NCBI GenBank assembly: GCA_947396885.1
Contig: OX377202.1
Span: forward strand, 17,732,001-17,796,000
Length of the DNA stretch: 64,000 nt
DNA from: Heligmosomoides polygyrus polygyrus
Lineage: Eukaryota > Nematoda > Chromadorea > Rhabditida > Heligmosomidae
Direction of reading: 5' to 3'
Shown piece by piece: positions 54,123 through 64,000 of the stretch. The stretch's first letter is position 1; each line of letters opens with the position of its first letter. The notes under the pieces were generated by a model, which made no database searches, was not told the origin of the DNA, and was given only the letters and a program-made list of their open reading frames with translations. The position numbers and the translations under genes are program-made.

Positions 54123-56405
54123 GTAGTAGGAAAGGTGTTCGCAATCACTTTCTTGCAATATGTGTAAGAGCTACCAATTCTTTTCATTATGACGTCGACG
54201 TTGTTTTTAACTGCCGGCAGGTGTCGGTTCAAACTGCAACACTGTTTTGTTTGCTCTTCAAAATATGTTTACAACCAATTTTCAATGACAAAATTATGCA
54301 GACAATCAGTTCAAACACTGTATTTCTCTTTTGTGGGAGATAAACTATAAACTTAAAAAAAAAGTAAATTGAAAGCCTTCTAGCGATTATTAAAATAATA
54401 ATAATAAACTTCCTTTGAGCTTCTCAGAGAACGTCTAGTTCAATCTCGAAGATCCTCGTTTTGATCTAGAAGATGTTGGTTCGAGTATGACGCGAAAGTG
54501 GTACCTATGGTAATGAGAATTGGAAGCAGATACATAATCACGCACTTTCCTGAGCCTATAGTGCAATCCGAATAGGCCCGACTGCCACGTGGACTCCGAT
54601 TCGTTCCAAGGTTCTGGTCCCGCAAGTCTTCCGTCCCTTCAGGGAAGGAGAATTGATACCAATCTAAACAGGAAAAATATCAAGTTAAAGTGACCCAGTC
54701 GAGCTTTCGCTTCCTCTGGCCTATTTGGTGGCAAAGCAGTTGAGAGCACGAAGTAATCGCTGTTCTGAGACTGTGTCAGATTCGTGTTTGTCTTCCGCTC
54801 TCCATTCCTTTGTGGCAAAAAATTACGCTGTTGGAGGCGTGTGATTGAATTTCCGCACCGAGACGCGAGGCAAAAATATCCGTCGTTGACGAAGCTCCAC
54901 TACAAACCCCACAGCTTGTTTCATTCAGTTCTATTTTCAGACACCGGAGCGCTGTTTTGTCTGGCACTTTTGCCTTTTCTTTGCCAACAGAATGGAACTG
55001 GATTCAATCGCTTTTAGTGCATTGCTTCTTCTATATCTTATTTCTGAGAGGTGGCTGGATTCTCTACCTGAAATTCGTCTCAGCCACTGAAGTATGGTCA
55101 ATGGTAGCACAGCGCCTTGTCCTTCTAATCGGCGCCTACGTTTCCTCACAACGTGCGGTTGCACGCGAGGGTTAAATTCTCGTCGTTAAATTTTTGAATG
55201 TTAATTTTTGAGATTTTTAACGAACATTTATTGTCAAATTTTCGTTAAATCGTTAAAACCGCGAAGTGCAGACAGTTGCAATCCTTTGTTTTAGACGAAA
55301 AAATCAATGTAAGTGTTTCACATAGAATTCTGTCGTCGAACTGGACACTTATAAAGGAAGATGAACACTTTTAGAAGCACCATGTAACAGAAGCATAGTA
55401 TTCAAATTTAATTAAGTCTCCTCTAGAAAAAGTTGACATATATTTTCTATTAGGGTAATTACATGCAACTTTTTTAGAGCATTTACCATACACCTGATGA
55501 AAGAAGTGAATACAGTTTTTGAATTGTCAGGAAATAGCTTGAAACCGCAAAAAAGTCTTATGCTAACTCCATGTGCAAAAGTTGGAAAATTTTTAGTATG
55601 TTTTAAGAGCAGGTCGCGCCATGCACTTGTCTAACACGGTGCGACTCTCATTTTATTGATAGCGATAATTGTGTTTGCGTGGAAGTGCTCACTTGTCAAC
55701 TGTTAAACACAAAAAATGTAAAAAAGAGATATGACTTCCTTTGCCGTTTCTAGTAAGTGACGTTTACACTATCAGTCGGAAGATTATGGAAGACTAATGC
55801 ATGGATCGAACTCTTCCTAAACACTAAAAATTGTTGTTTCCTTAGACTTCAAAATAATTTTAAGTAGTTATTTTTTCCTTGAGGCTAAGAATTTTGTGAA
55901 AATTTATAATCTATGTTCACTTTTGTCGAATAGTTGAACTATAAAACTTCAACGAGACTCACAGTAAATTTTGCATCGAAAATTTGTTTTAGCCTCAATG
56001 TAGAGTGTCGTACGGGAAAAATTGAAGAGGCGACACCCTCTTCAATTTCAGATGTGTTCAGTTTGATGTAAAAATTGCGCATTCCGATTTCGACTCCTCT
56101 TCTCTCTTAAATTTAGCCTAGATCCCCAGATTCGTATGTAAGGGCACTCGAGCAAGTTTAGATGAGGGATGGGGCATGGGAAGTGGGACACAGCGATACA
56201 TACGTACAGGCCTTCCCTCAAGTTCCCTCAAGTCCATCAGTACCCAATTTCCTCCTAACACCCACGCATTTCTCTCGTGATGACTTTTATCCCGAAATTT
56301 TCACTCGCTTATTGTTAGATGTAGAACAACAAATCGATCAATGAGCAAGCAGTGTCAGTAGGTCCCGACTGGAAAAGGAGTGTGGTGCTTCACAGCCCTG
56401 TTCTA
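54123..56405. other. No supported gene; hairpin and old SINE fragment noted
   Basis: An old SINE-A head is at 54546-54680 (listed). A strong small hairpin is at 56021-56049 (attgaagag / ctcttcaat around an 8-nt loop). Sequence at 55600-55760 shares rearranged words with 15070-15235. Remaining frames look random. Confidence 0.4.
54546..54680 (+). repeat. SINE-A head fragment, old
   Basis: Recognisable words: cctatagtgcaatccgaa, aaggttctggtcccgcaag, and cttccgtcccttcagggaa, in head-to-middle order. No tail. Confidence 0.4.
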
Positions 56406-56564
56406 GGCCGGATTCATCAACAATTCAACTCGTGGGTATGCGGTGTATAAGGGAAAGAGATAAGATAAGAGTCAGGTGACGATAAGGTAGGAGTCAGAGA
56501 CGCAGGCTTCCTCGTTGGTATCTCTACCCCTATGCCCGTGGGTTCTTCGTTGATGAATCCGGCC
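56406..56564. mobile_element. MITE of the GGCCGGATTCATCAAC family
   Basis: 159 bp with terminal inverted repeats ggccggattcatcaac and its complement (gttgatgaatccggcc); further inward gtgggtatg is mirrored. The interior is not palindromic, unlike the member at 49744. Confidence 0.75.
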
Positions 56565-56585
56565 ACTACTCTTTCTGCCGCTTAC

Positions 56586-56680
56586 CTTTCCGAGTGTTCA
56601 TGAGCAGCGAGCAAAATTGGGGAGGAGTGCCGCCACTTCAAGGCACCGCCCCAGTTTTGCCGCCCGCCACCTTGTCACTT
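56586..56680 (+). repeat. Dispersed repeat P, copy 1
   Basis: Shares tgttcatga, ggaggagtgccgccacttcaa and gccccagttttgcc with 57436-57550 in the same order and orientation. Unknown family. Confidence 0.55.
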
Positions 56681-56909
56681 AGTGACCTCTACATGGTTTT
56701 GCGGCAACGCAGCAGCACTATCCTTAACCACAGGGCAGGGACGCACGACCTTCTGCCGGCGGCGCGCGGTGCCATGCCACGACAAAGGCCTTTGTCATAC
56801 CATCGCTCACCCCGAGCGACGCCTAATGATATGCTCCCATATCGATCGGGCGGCGCGATGGAATCGATATGTCCTGACAGACCTCGAGGATATCGCGAAT
56901 GATACGTTC

Positions 56910-57030
56910 GGTCAATCAGCGACGGTGGTGCATGGCGAACGTCGCTGCCCGGAAAGCAGAAGATGCGGGTTCGAGTCCCGCCCGGTACAAGAGTTTTGAC
57001 CGCAACAAAACATCCTGTAACAACAGTGAT
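56910..57030 (+). repeat. SINE-B fragment, diverged
   Basis: Keeps a perfect B box (gcgggttcgagtcccgcc) and the following ttttgaccgcaacaaaacatc, but the A-box side has diverged (gacggtggtgcatggcg). Confidence 0.55.
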
Positions 57031-57435
57031 TCATATCATCATTGCCACTGCGGCACTTGCGGTGCCGGAATAGTTTGTCTGCGCTCTAGCCATCATGGCA
57101 GAGTCTGGTGGAAACAAACGTCCCCCTTTAAGCTCCGCGATCAGCAATTGCCGGTCAAGTGAGACCCACAGCTGGCTGAGTCAAATTTTCATATTTCCCG
57201 CAATGGCAGTAGTTCCTGACAGGGAAGAGTGCGGTGCTTCACCGTTCCCGCCCTGCCATTTCCTGCCGACGGTCACCGGATATCCGATTGGAGCACGCTA
57301 ATCACTGCGGCTAGATAGCAACACACTGTTGCTGTTCCAACACAATAGCAATTGCAGTTTCTGTTTGCAACTGCAGCTGTCAGACTGTTGAAGGAGTGGT
57401 CGGGCGGAGACCGTTCGACTCGTTGAACTCGAATG

Positions 57436-57550
57436 TCCGAGGAGGAAGGAGTGTTCATGAACGGCGCGGTAATGTTGGGAGAAGCGCCGCCACTTCAAGC
57501 TGGGTTGGGCGAAGCCCCAGTTTTCCTGCACGTCGCGCCTTACCGTACTC
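57436..57550 (+). repeat. Dispersed repeat P, copy 2
   Basis: Direct repeat of 56586-56680 (gtgttcatga, gaagcgccgccacttcaagc, gaagccccagttttcctgc). Confidence 0.55.
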
Positions 57551-57609
57551 AAAACTACGCGGAGGCATTAAAATATCACTACATTTCGTATCAATTCCGT
57601 TAAGACGCT

Positions 57610-58490
57610 AAGTTAGAGTGCCACACTTTCCCCTCTATTATTTCTGTTATACACCTTAGATCTTCCGGCAAAATACTAGAGTTTGGTGTTCAATGCCAAA
57701 TGTATGCTGATGACATTAGAATATACAAGACTATTTCAACATCAGCTGATAGTGAAGCGCTTCAAAACGCTATAGATTATATTGTGAAATGGTCCATTAG
57801 GATGGAAATGCCCCTTTCAGTTGAGAGGACAGTAGCCTTGCGCATAGGCAATTGACAGGGCATGGACATGATTTATAAGGTAAACGATTTTCCCCTCATT
57901 TGGACCACGGAAGTAATGGGTCTAGGATTCTTGATTAATGACAAACTTTGATAACCATTGCAAAGCTTTGGCTTCAAAGGCAAATCATAGGGTGTATAAC
58001 CTATTCAAAGCGCTCCGAACAAAAAAACCTCAGATTTTGGTCAAAGCCTACAAAATTATGTGCGTCCAATGTATTATGTGGTACTAGTGTTATCTCGCCT
58101 TATAAAAAGAAATGCATAGACCTTATTGAAAGTGTTCAGAATAGCTTTACTCGTACGGTCCTTGTGCGCTGTACAGGTCTAGGTTACCAGTACATTCCTA
58201 ATGAAGAAGAACAACGAAAACGATATGGGCTGCCCAGCCTGCAGAGCAGGAGAGCTAGAAACGATTTCCTGATGCTATTCAAAGTGGCTACAGGTAGAAC
58301 CAAGCTAAACTCAGGTGATATTTTTAACCTAGCACTTTCTAGAACTAGAGGAGCAGATGTTTAGCTGAGGGTTCCAGCTACTAGGTCACAGGTTCGCCAT
58401 GAAAGCTTTCCCATAAAAGTGCTTCCGTCATTCAACAAATTGCTTAATTATAACATTCTCTTTCTACCGCTTTCTTCCTTTAAAAAATTG
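57610..58490 (+). pseudogene. CR1/jockey-type LINE fragment (copy 4) with a YADD motif
   Basis: Pieces in several frames: SPLLFLLYTLDLP (RT motif B/C region), then GVQCQMYADDIRIYKTI with an intact YADD, then KWSIRMEMPLSVE. Further frames give VQNSFTRTVLVRCTGLGYQY and YGLPSLQSRRARNDFLMLF, the terminal region seen in the other copies. Several frameshifts and stops are present. It reaches further upstream than the other fragments. Confidence 0.75.
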
Positions 58491-59456
58491 ATCTCGTCGC
58501 GTGGACACTTGGGGTTCCAAGTTTCCTGCACTATTACATGTATTTCTCTTGGCGCTTTTCTACTGCCTCCTATACCATGTTGCAGTTCCTTTGATGTTCA
58601 CTAGTGTTCGTTATTCTATGTTCTGGGTTTTTTTTAGTGTTTTGTTTCGCGTTCAGTTTTTGATTCACGTGGGCATGACCTACGCCTCCAAATATAAGGA
58701 TAAAGTTAGATTTTATCTTAAGGTGACGTTAATTCATTAAACTCGTAAACTGCTAAATGCGCACCCTTCATGTGGGATTCGCCACGACTACTGTTGGTGG
58801 ACGGATTATTTACTACATACGTTCCTGGGCCGTTACTGCTACTAGAAGTGAAGCGCTTTTGGCTACAAAATTATAGAATATGCTAAAGTGTTGTTACAAA
58901 AATGAGCACTTTCTCCTAGGTTTCAACGGAACGCTTTGTAGCATAGCTTACGCACGCGAAGTTCAAATTCATCTTGCGAAGTTGAACTCCATTCTGTGCT
59001 TGCAGCCAACGTATAATCATTTAGCCCTACTGTATAAATTGTACGCGTGCTCTTTGTAGCATGTGGAGCTCCCGCGTACATTCCCAAGCGTTACCGCTGA
59101 ATGAGAAAAGTCCATTGAAAACCGCTGAACTAGTGCGAAATCGTCAGCTTTTTTGCGAAGCGATACCGATTATCCATTAAAATTTTCTTCTAGGAAATTC
59201 CACAAATTGAACTTAATTAGCCTGATTGCAGTTGCTGCATGCACAGAAATGCTCAAGTTCGGGGTCGTTTAACGGCAAATGTTCAGTACAATTCTTCTGG
59301 TCCAGAAAGGGGAGTAAACGCTTCACTGATTTCTTAAAGAGCGGTCAGGTACGGATTCTGAAGTATTCTGCAATAACGCTGCTATTAAGCATACTGCTCT
59401 CAGTTTTTAACGTTAAAACTATTTATAAGTAGTCATATTCTTCATAGTCTTTTAAG
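58491..59456. other. No feature recognised
   Basis: No supported frame or repeat between the LINE fragment and the composite SINE. Confidence 0.4.
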
Positions 59457-59842
59457 GGGCGCATGGAGCGCAGTCAGAGAAGGTGCCGGCTGGTGCGTGC
59501 ACCCAAGACAAAGATCATGGTTTTTTTGGAATGCGCTATGCATGCTACTTCCACGGATTGTCTTGGAGGCGAGTTGAATGCGTATTTGGTCATACAATGA
59601 CTTGCGGTGGCCAGCCGATAAACAAATCAGCGCTTTATCCTTCCCAGACAAGTCTGGTACTAATTCACCGACCCCGGAGGGATGGAAGGCTTGGTTGGCC
59701 TGGGCGGGAAAACCAAACCAGGATCCTGGAATCGGGAGCAGGCGACAGACGGCGCCTCCTTCGACTGTGCTCTACGTGCCGCGTCTATGCCAAATACGCA
59801 TTCAAATCGAAATTGAAATAGAATGCATGGCGCATCCCGCGA
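59457..59842 (+). repeat. SINE-A copy split by another SINE-A
   Basis: The plus-oriented head lies at 59457-59513 (ggggcgcatggagcgcagtc through gcacccaag). The plus-oriented tail piece lies at 59786-59842 (tatgccaaatacgcattcaaat, then gcatggcgcatccc). Between them sits a minus SINE-A, so the middle of the outer copy is lost or displaced. Confidence 0.7.
59520..59783 (-). repeat. SINE-A copy (minus) nested in a plus copy
   Basis: Near-consensus minus copy without its tail (starting gaatgcgctatgcatgc, through ggtggccagccgat, to gcgcctccttcgactgtgc). Its good preservation against the eroded outer copy agrees with later insertion. Confidence 0.75.
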
Positions 59843-62367
59843 AGAAATTTTTAATGTCGAATTTTATCATTTTATCAAGACCGATTTTCACGCAAGCTTT
59901 CCGTCTATATTTGAACCTTACAGACAACAGAATTATCGGCAGAGCCCTTGTTAGCTGATATAGAGTATCCATGCCCGCGTCTCGTCAGGGCAATGCGATA
60001 CGTGCGGCTAATCACTAGCGGTCTTTGACGGTTGTTTTCGGCAAACATTGAGATTCCCTCGTTCTCTGATGTCTAGTCGGGCAAATAGTTGCCACGGAAG
60101 ACAGATCAGAAATCGTTCAGTAGTCTTGACGTCACGCTACGGCGTAAAACTTCATAATTAGAACAAAAGAATCAGGGAAGAGAGAAATTGAACTGGGGCT
60201 ACCCGGTCTATCCGGAGTGCGCCACGTACACAGCCCATTCTTTGACTGCGAAGACCCGATTTGAAAGACAAATGGGTTCTTTGCAGCCAAAAACATATAT
60301 TTAGCCAAAAAATGATAAAAAGTCAGTTTAGTACAAAGGTTACAGCAAAAGGTGGATTTTTGAAGATTATCAAAAGCAGTACGTAGAATTTTGTTCAACC
60401 GGAAGAGATAGAAAATCAGTTTAGCCCAAAACGTTACGGAAAAGTTAGCTATTCAAAGTTTAGCAAAAGCGACATCAAATTCCACGGCTTGCATAAAGTG
60501 AGAAGGGATTCTTTTTTCAAGGAGCGACTCCTTAGTTCGTTCACTAAAAAAGCTGAAACAAGGTTTGATACATTCTGCTTAAAAACTAGTTTGTAGTTGA
60601 CCTCAGGAATGTGCTCTTTGTTTAAAAAAGTTTTCTAGTTTGTAGTGAAACGTTCTTAGTGAAGAATTGCGATTTAATGCTGGAGTTTCATTCCAAGGTT
60701 TAGTAACATAGTGGTTTAATTAACTGCCTCTACAATCTGCTCGAAGGTTCGGTTCTCGAGCGGCACTCTTACATTTCAACTGATGAGTTGAGATTCTAGG
60801 GCTTCCGACGTCTGCACGATTTTCCGGCGTTTTCTGCAGTGCCTTCCAGCTACATATATGCTGTGTATGAACTACAACACCAGTGATACACATGCACCAA
60901 GTGCATGAAGCAGAAGGACAGGTCAGAACACGAGAAGCGTATAAAAGCTATAGCTTGCCATAGCTTGTTTTTCTACATGGGCAAAAAAAATTCGGGAAAG
61001 CCATCATGCTCAAATTTTCAAAGAAACCATGATGCGCCGTTGCACAACGGACTTTGGAGCAGGCAATCAACTTCTCATCTCGTGGATGGCACAGAAGCTC
61101 GTAAAAAATGTATCAACGTCAGGGTGTGATTTTGATTTCACTCGTTGTGCACGACCTTCTTTTTGATCTACAGTAAAGGAACAACATGCTGAAGATCAGT
61201 GTCGAAGTTGCGAGTATGTAGCTAAAGGAGAACGGATATGTCATAATAGCATTGAAGGGGTCGGTTGTGCGTTACCTACAATAGACTGGCTCTTCGAGGT
61301 GACCACATCACAATTGTAAAGCATTCATGAACCTTCGAAGACGACTTTTCATTCGAAACTTTAGCCGGAAATAAACAGTCATCTAGCACGCAATGTTAAG
61401 CACAGTACAACCGTATATATCATTTTCACGTCGAATTGGACACCTTTCAAATCAAACACTTTTTAAATCAATTCGCGCACTTTTCACATCAATTTGGGCA
61501 CTCTTCTTAGCTAGCCTGGGACTTTTGAAATCAATACGAAGTCTTCCATATCGAAATGACCTTCAGGCAGGTTAAACGACAGACCTAATAGATGATTAAA
61601 AAAATTTTTGTTCGGGGAAAACTAGGTATACCTTTCTTTGAAATTTTTCCTTAGTTTGCCTGCTCAAATAAGTGTAAGAATTTTATAAAATTTTTATTTT
61701 AAGAAAAAATAATAAATTAAAATTTGTCATAAAGCACAGCAAGGAAGCAAGCATACAGCCGTTTGAAAAGATCTTGCATCTGGTAACGCTATACACTTAC
61801 AAAATTCTGCAACTTTTATTTGATAGTCCAAATTCCACTTGTATAAACCATCAAAATGAGAATTGTGTACTATCCACAGTTGTTTCTGTTGTATCCTTAA
61901 CAAATGTCTAACTCCATTCAAATAGAAATTCTGCTATTCGAATAAAAATCACGTCGGCTTAAAAGAGGGCATGGCGCGATCCCTTTTGGCACTAAAAAAT
62001 GGCCCCCTTTTTGATTTAAAAGATGTAAACAATGGTTCTTCTTTAAAAATTAAAAAAAGTTATAAAATTTTAAAGGGTGCACTTATTGGGTGAAAAAAAG
62101 AAAACTTCAAAGAAAGATGTAAAAAAATTTTCTTGAACAAAAAATATTCTAACCTTTTTGAAGAACACCTAATTTAATTTAGAAAAGACTCATTTCAATT
62201 AGGAAGGGTTTGCCTTAATTTCAAAAGTCTTAGATTAGCTTACCATTAGAAGAGTGTGCAACTTCATTTGAAAAATGTCCGATTCGACGTAAAAATGATA
62301 TATACTTCCGTATATAAAAGATCTGTTTATTGTCAAGGTTTCGATGAAAAAGCTCGAAGCATAATAC
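59843..62367. other. AT-rich; degenerate short-period repeats, no gene seen
   Basis: Positions 61430-61570 hold a degenerate repeat of about 21-24 bp with the core cacttttnaaatcaatt; related words in the opposite sense recur at 62180-62300. The rest is unassigned, with no convincing frame. Confidence 0.4.
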
Positions 62368-62479
62368 GATGCGGAGAGCGGCACTAGCTCCTTCAGCTCA
62401 TTCAATAGAACGTCCATTCTATTTCGCATTGTTTCTTCATTCTGTCGCTGCTGACGCTCAAGAGGAGCTGCGAGGGACC
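62368..62479 (-). CDS. Host gene 2, exon (minus)
   Basis: Minus-strand acceptor gaaaacgaatcag. One base completes the Thr codon left by the exon ending at 62579. The peptide is SLAAPLERQQRQNEETMRNR and then MDVLLNELKELVPLSAS, a charged segment likely to be a helix or coiled coil. A gtatta donor is proposed at 62367; beyond it the frame stays open but turns AT-rich. No family was recognised. Confidence 0.5.
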
Positions 62480-62578
62480 TGATTCGTTTTCATATGAAAT
62501 TAGGCTGGCCTTTTATTTCGTTGGGTGTATCCAATAGATCCGGCAACCATGCTCGGTTACATCAAATGGCCGTTTCAC

Positions 62579-62737
62579 GTGTCTCCTACACGAGTCTTTG
62601 AGCTAGGTCGTATTTTCTTCCCCTTGTGATTTCCGTTGTCTGAAGGGCCCAAGGCGTTGGCTTCAGATGACATTGATCCAACGGTGGAACGTCTACGGCT
62701 TCGCATCAAGGTTCTTCCACTTTTCCAGCGAACGATT
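62579..62737 (-). CDS. Host gene 2, exon (minus)
   Basis: The acceptor is ctgtgataccag and the donor gtgaaa. Phase 2 on both sides fits the neighbouring exons. The peptide contains WKSGRTLMRSRRRSTVGSMS and then EANALGPSDNGNHKGKK, basic and Ser-rich; RRRST resembles a basophilic kinase site. A plus-strand frame also crosses this interval (ending near 62884) but has poorer splice context. Confidence 0.5.
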
Positions 62738-63013
62738 CTGGTATCACAGATTTGTCAGGTCGGAATGAATCTGTCATGTGCTCTCCTGACGATCACTCCT
62801 GGGGAATGCCAGGGATTCTCTCCAAGCTGTATAAAAGAGGAATCCGCGAAGAATGGCGAGCTAGAGATCATTGTGGTATTCTAGATACTAAGACAGTCTC
62901 TGCATTCCGTATATTTCGACCTGGGTGGTTGCTTTGCTGCATGCGAATTTTTTAACCTTCACCCAAATTCGCCGACGCCTGGGTTAGTTTTCGGAGTTTC
63001 CCTAGCTACTTAC

Positions 63014-63138
63014 CTGTTTTTAGTCGCACCGCCGCCTAGACGGCCGCTGATGATTTCCTTTTGGGGTGGTTGTGCGCCTGCTGCTTCCGCACTGTCCCAG
63101 ACGCCCTTCCGGACCAGCAGAAGCGCATCTGGCCGCAT
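63014..63138 (-). CDS. Host gene 2, possible first coding exon (minus)
   Basis: From an ATG at 63138 the frame reads MRPDALLLVRKGVWDSAEAA and ends GGGATKN at a strong donor (cag followed by gtaagt) at 63013. The block is GC-rich and open in several frames on both strands, so strand and start are uncertain. A longer minus frame reaching 63437 and a plus frame at 63061-63306 overlap it. The phase at the donor fits the exon at 62737. Confidence 0.4.
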
Positions 63139-64000
63139 GTGAAAGACGCGCCTCTGCTCCTGCTCTCACCGCCAAATGAGGACCGGCTTCCGGTTCTCAT
63201 TTGTTTTCTTCGTTCGCTAGCACATCTGCATAATGTCGCCGCTGCTGCCATCCTTCTCGCCAAGATGACTTCAGAGCTGAATTTCATTGCACGCGTCATG
63301 CTATGAGACGGCCACCACACAACATTCGCCTCTTCACACCGCCGACGGCTGGGGAGCTCCCTGACGAGCCAGCCACTCTCCTCACCCGCCGCTAAGACGA
63401 GTCGATTGAGTCTTTCTAATTCTATTGTTGACGACACCTATCACGTTTTCAGATGCTCGCCAGACAATGGCGATCGCGGGTTACTTCCTTTTTCGTTTTT
63501 AGGCTTATTTGTCGCACGTTGAATCGGAGGAGATAGATGCTTCTCTTCAACGGAGTGTGTCACAGGCGTGAACGAAAGTCGACCTATTTCGACCCAACTC
63601 CATTCAGTCAAATTGTTCAAAAGCAACTCATGGTTAGGTCAAGCCCCTAAGCCTAATTGTAGTCTAACAGGTCGAACAAGCCATGTACTCGTCAAGCTTT
63701 ACCCACTACCATAATCATTTAAGGTACAGTTCGTGGCGCACTCCAGGGACGTTACCATGAAATAGCCATCCTCATTTCGTTTTTCAGAAACCTTCTCACA
63801 TTTCCGAGGTAATGTAACTGATGCAACAATTTTTCTATGATGAGCTTTAGGCTCGAGTCCATGAGCCTTTCTTCCCCCGCGTTCGATGAATCGATGTCCT
63901 ACTTCTCTCGGGCGAATGGAAGACCGGCATATAGGCGTCTAGTTGTCATGTCACGCAACATGGACCAAAAACGGTTCCAAATTGATTCAGTTCAATTTCA
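63139..64000. other. GC-rich block and right edge; possible upstream exon of host gene 2
   Basis: Positions 63140-63437 are GC-rich with overlapping open frames, the longest on the minus strand (starting MSSTIELERLNRLVLAAGEE). A further exon of host gene 2 may be here but I cannot fix its frame. From 63440 to the end no feature is recognised. Confidence 0.35.

Overview
The window looks like nuclear DNA of a parasitic nematode, most plausibly a strongylid such as a hookworm. Host exons are separated by very short introns (about 50 nt) with TTTCAG-type acceptors and GTRAGT donors. The spaces between them are packed with nematode-style mobile DNA: RTE and CR1/jockey-type LINEs, mariner elements and MITEs. 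The species assignment is an inference from style; no search was run.

Layout. About 0.9-23.4 kb carries one plus-strand host gene (open at the 5' end of the window), reconstructed here as 15 small exons whose phases mostly agree, ending near 23394 with an AATAAA signal. Its product looks long, basic and largely disordered, and I do not recognise it. Its introns hold a 28S rRNA fragment, a nearly full-length RTE LINE with an 881-codon open frame, a decayed second RTE, tRNA-like SINEs, a perfect 81-nt palindrome, a TTAA-flanked MITE and a 143-nt-arm hairpin. From 23.4 to 62 kb is mostly a transposon graveyard: three mariners of about 1.2-1.3 kb plus one internally deleted mariner, three CR1-like fragments, four further pieces of the second RTE family, several foldback MITEs, two arrays of a 42-bp AT-rich repeat, and a 1.75-kb element with inverted arms of more than 600 bp. 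One recognisable host gene sits inside it at 40357-40661: a copy of pen-2 (presenilin enhancer 2, a gamma-secretase subunit), uninterrupted by introns but broken by three single-base frame slips. At 62.4-63.1 kb three phase-compatible minus-strand exons suggest a further host gene.

The commonest element is a tRNA-like SINE of about 290 bp (called SINE-A here) with roughly 25 full or partial copies in both orientations. Its head has good RNA polymerase III A and B boxes, its tail ends in CCTTTATCC repeats, and at least two copies have clear target-site duplications. Several copies are split by later insertions and give a relative chronology: SINE, then foldback MITE, then mariner at 35.5-37.6 kb; SINE, then deleted mariner at 47.5-48.1 kb; SINE inside SINE at 59.5 kb. 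A second, rarer tRNA-like repeat (SINE-B) has four copies.

No operon, CRISPR, phage or bacterial system is present, and I saw no intact cellular tRNA gene. The element and exon borders given are read by eye and should be treated as approximate unless the text says they are exact.
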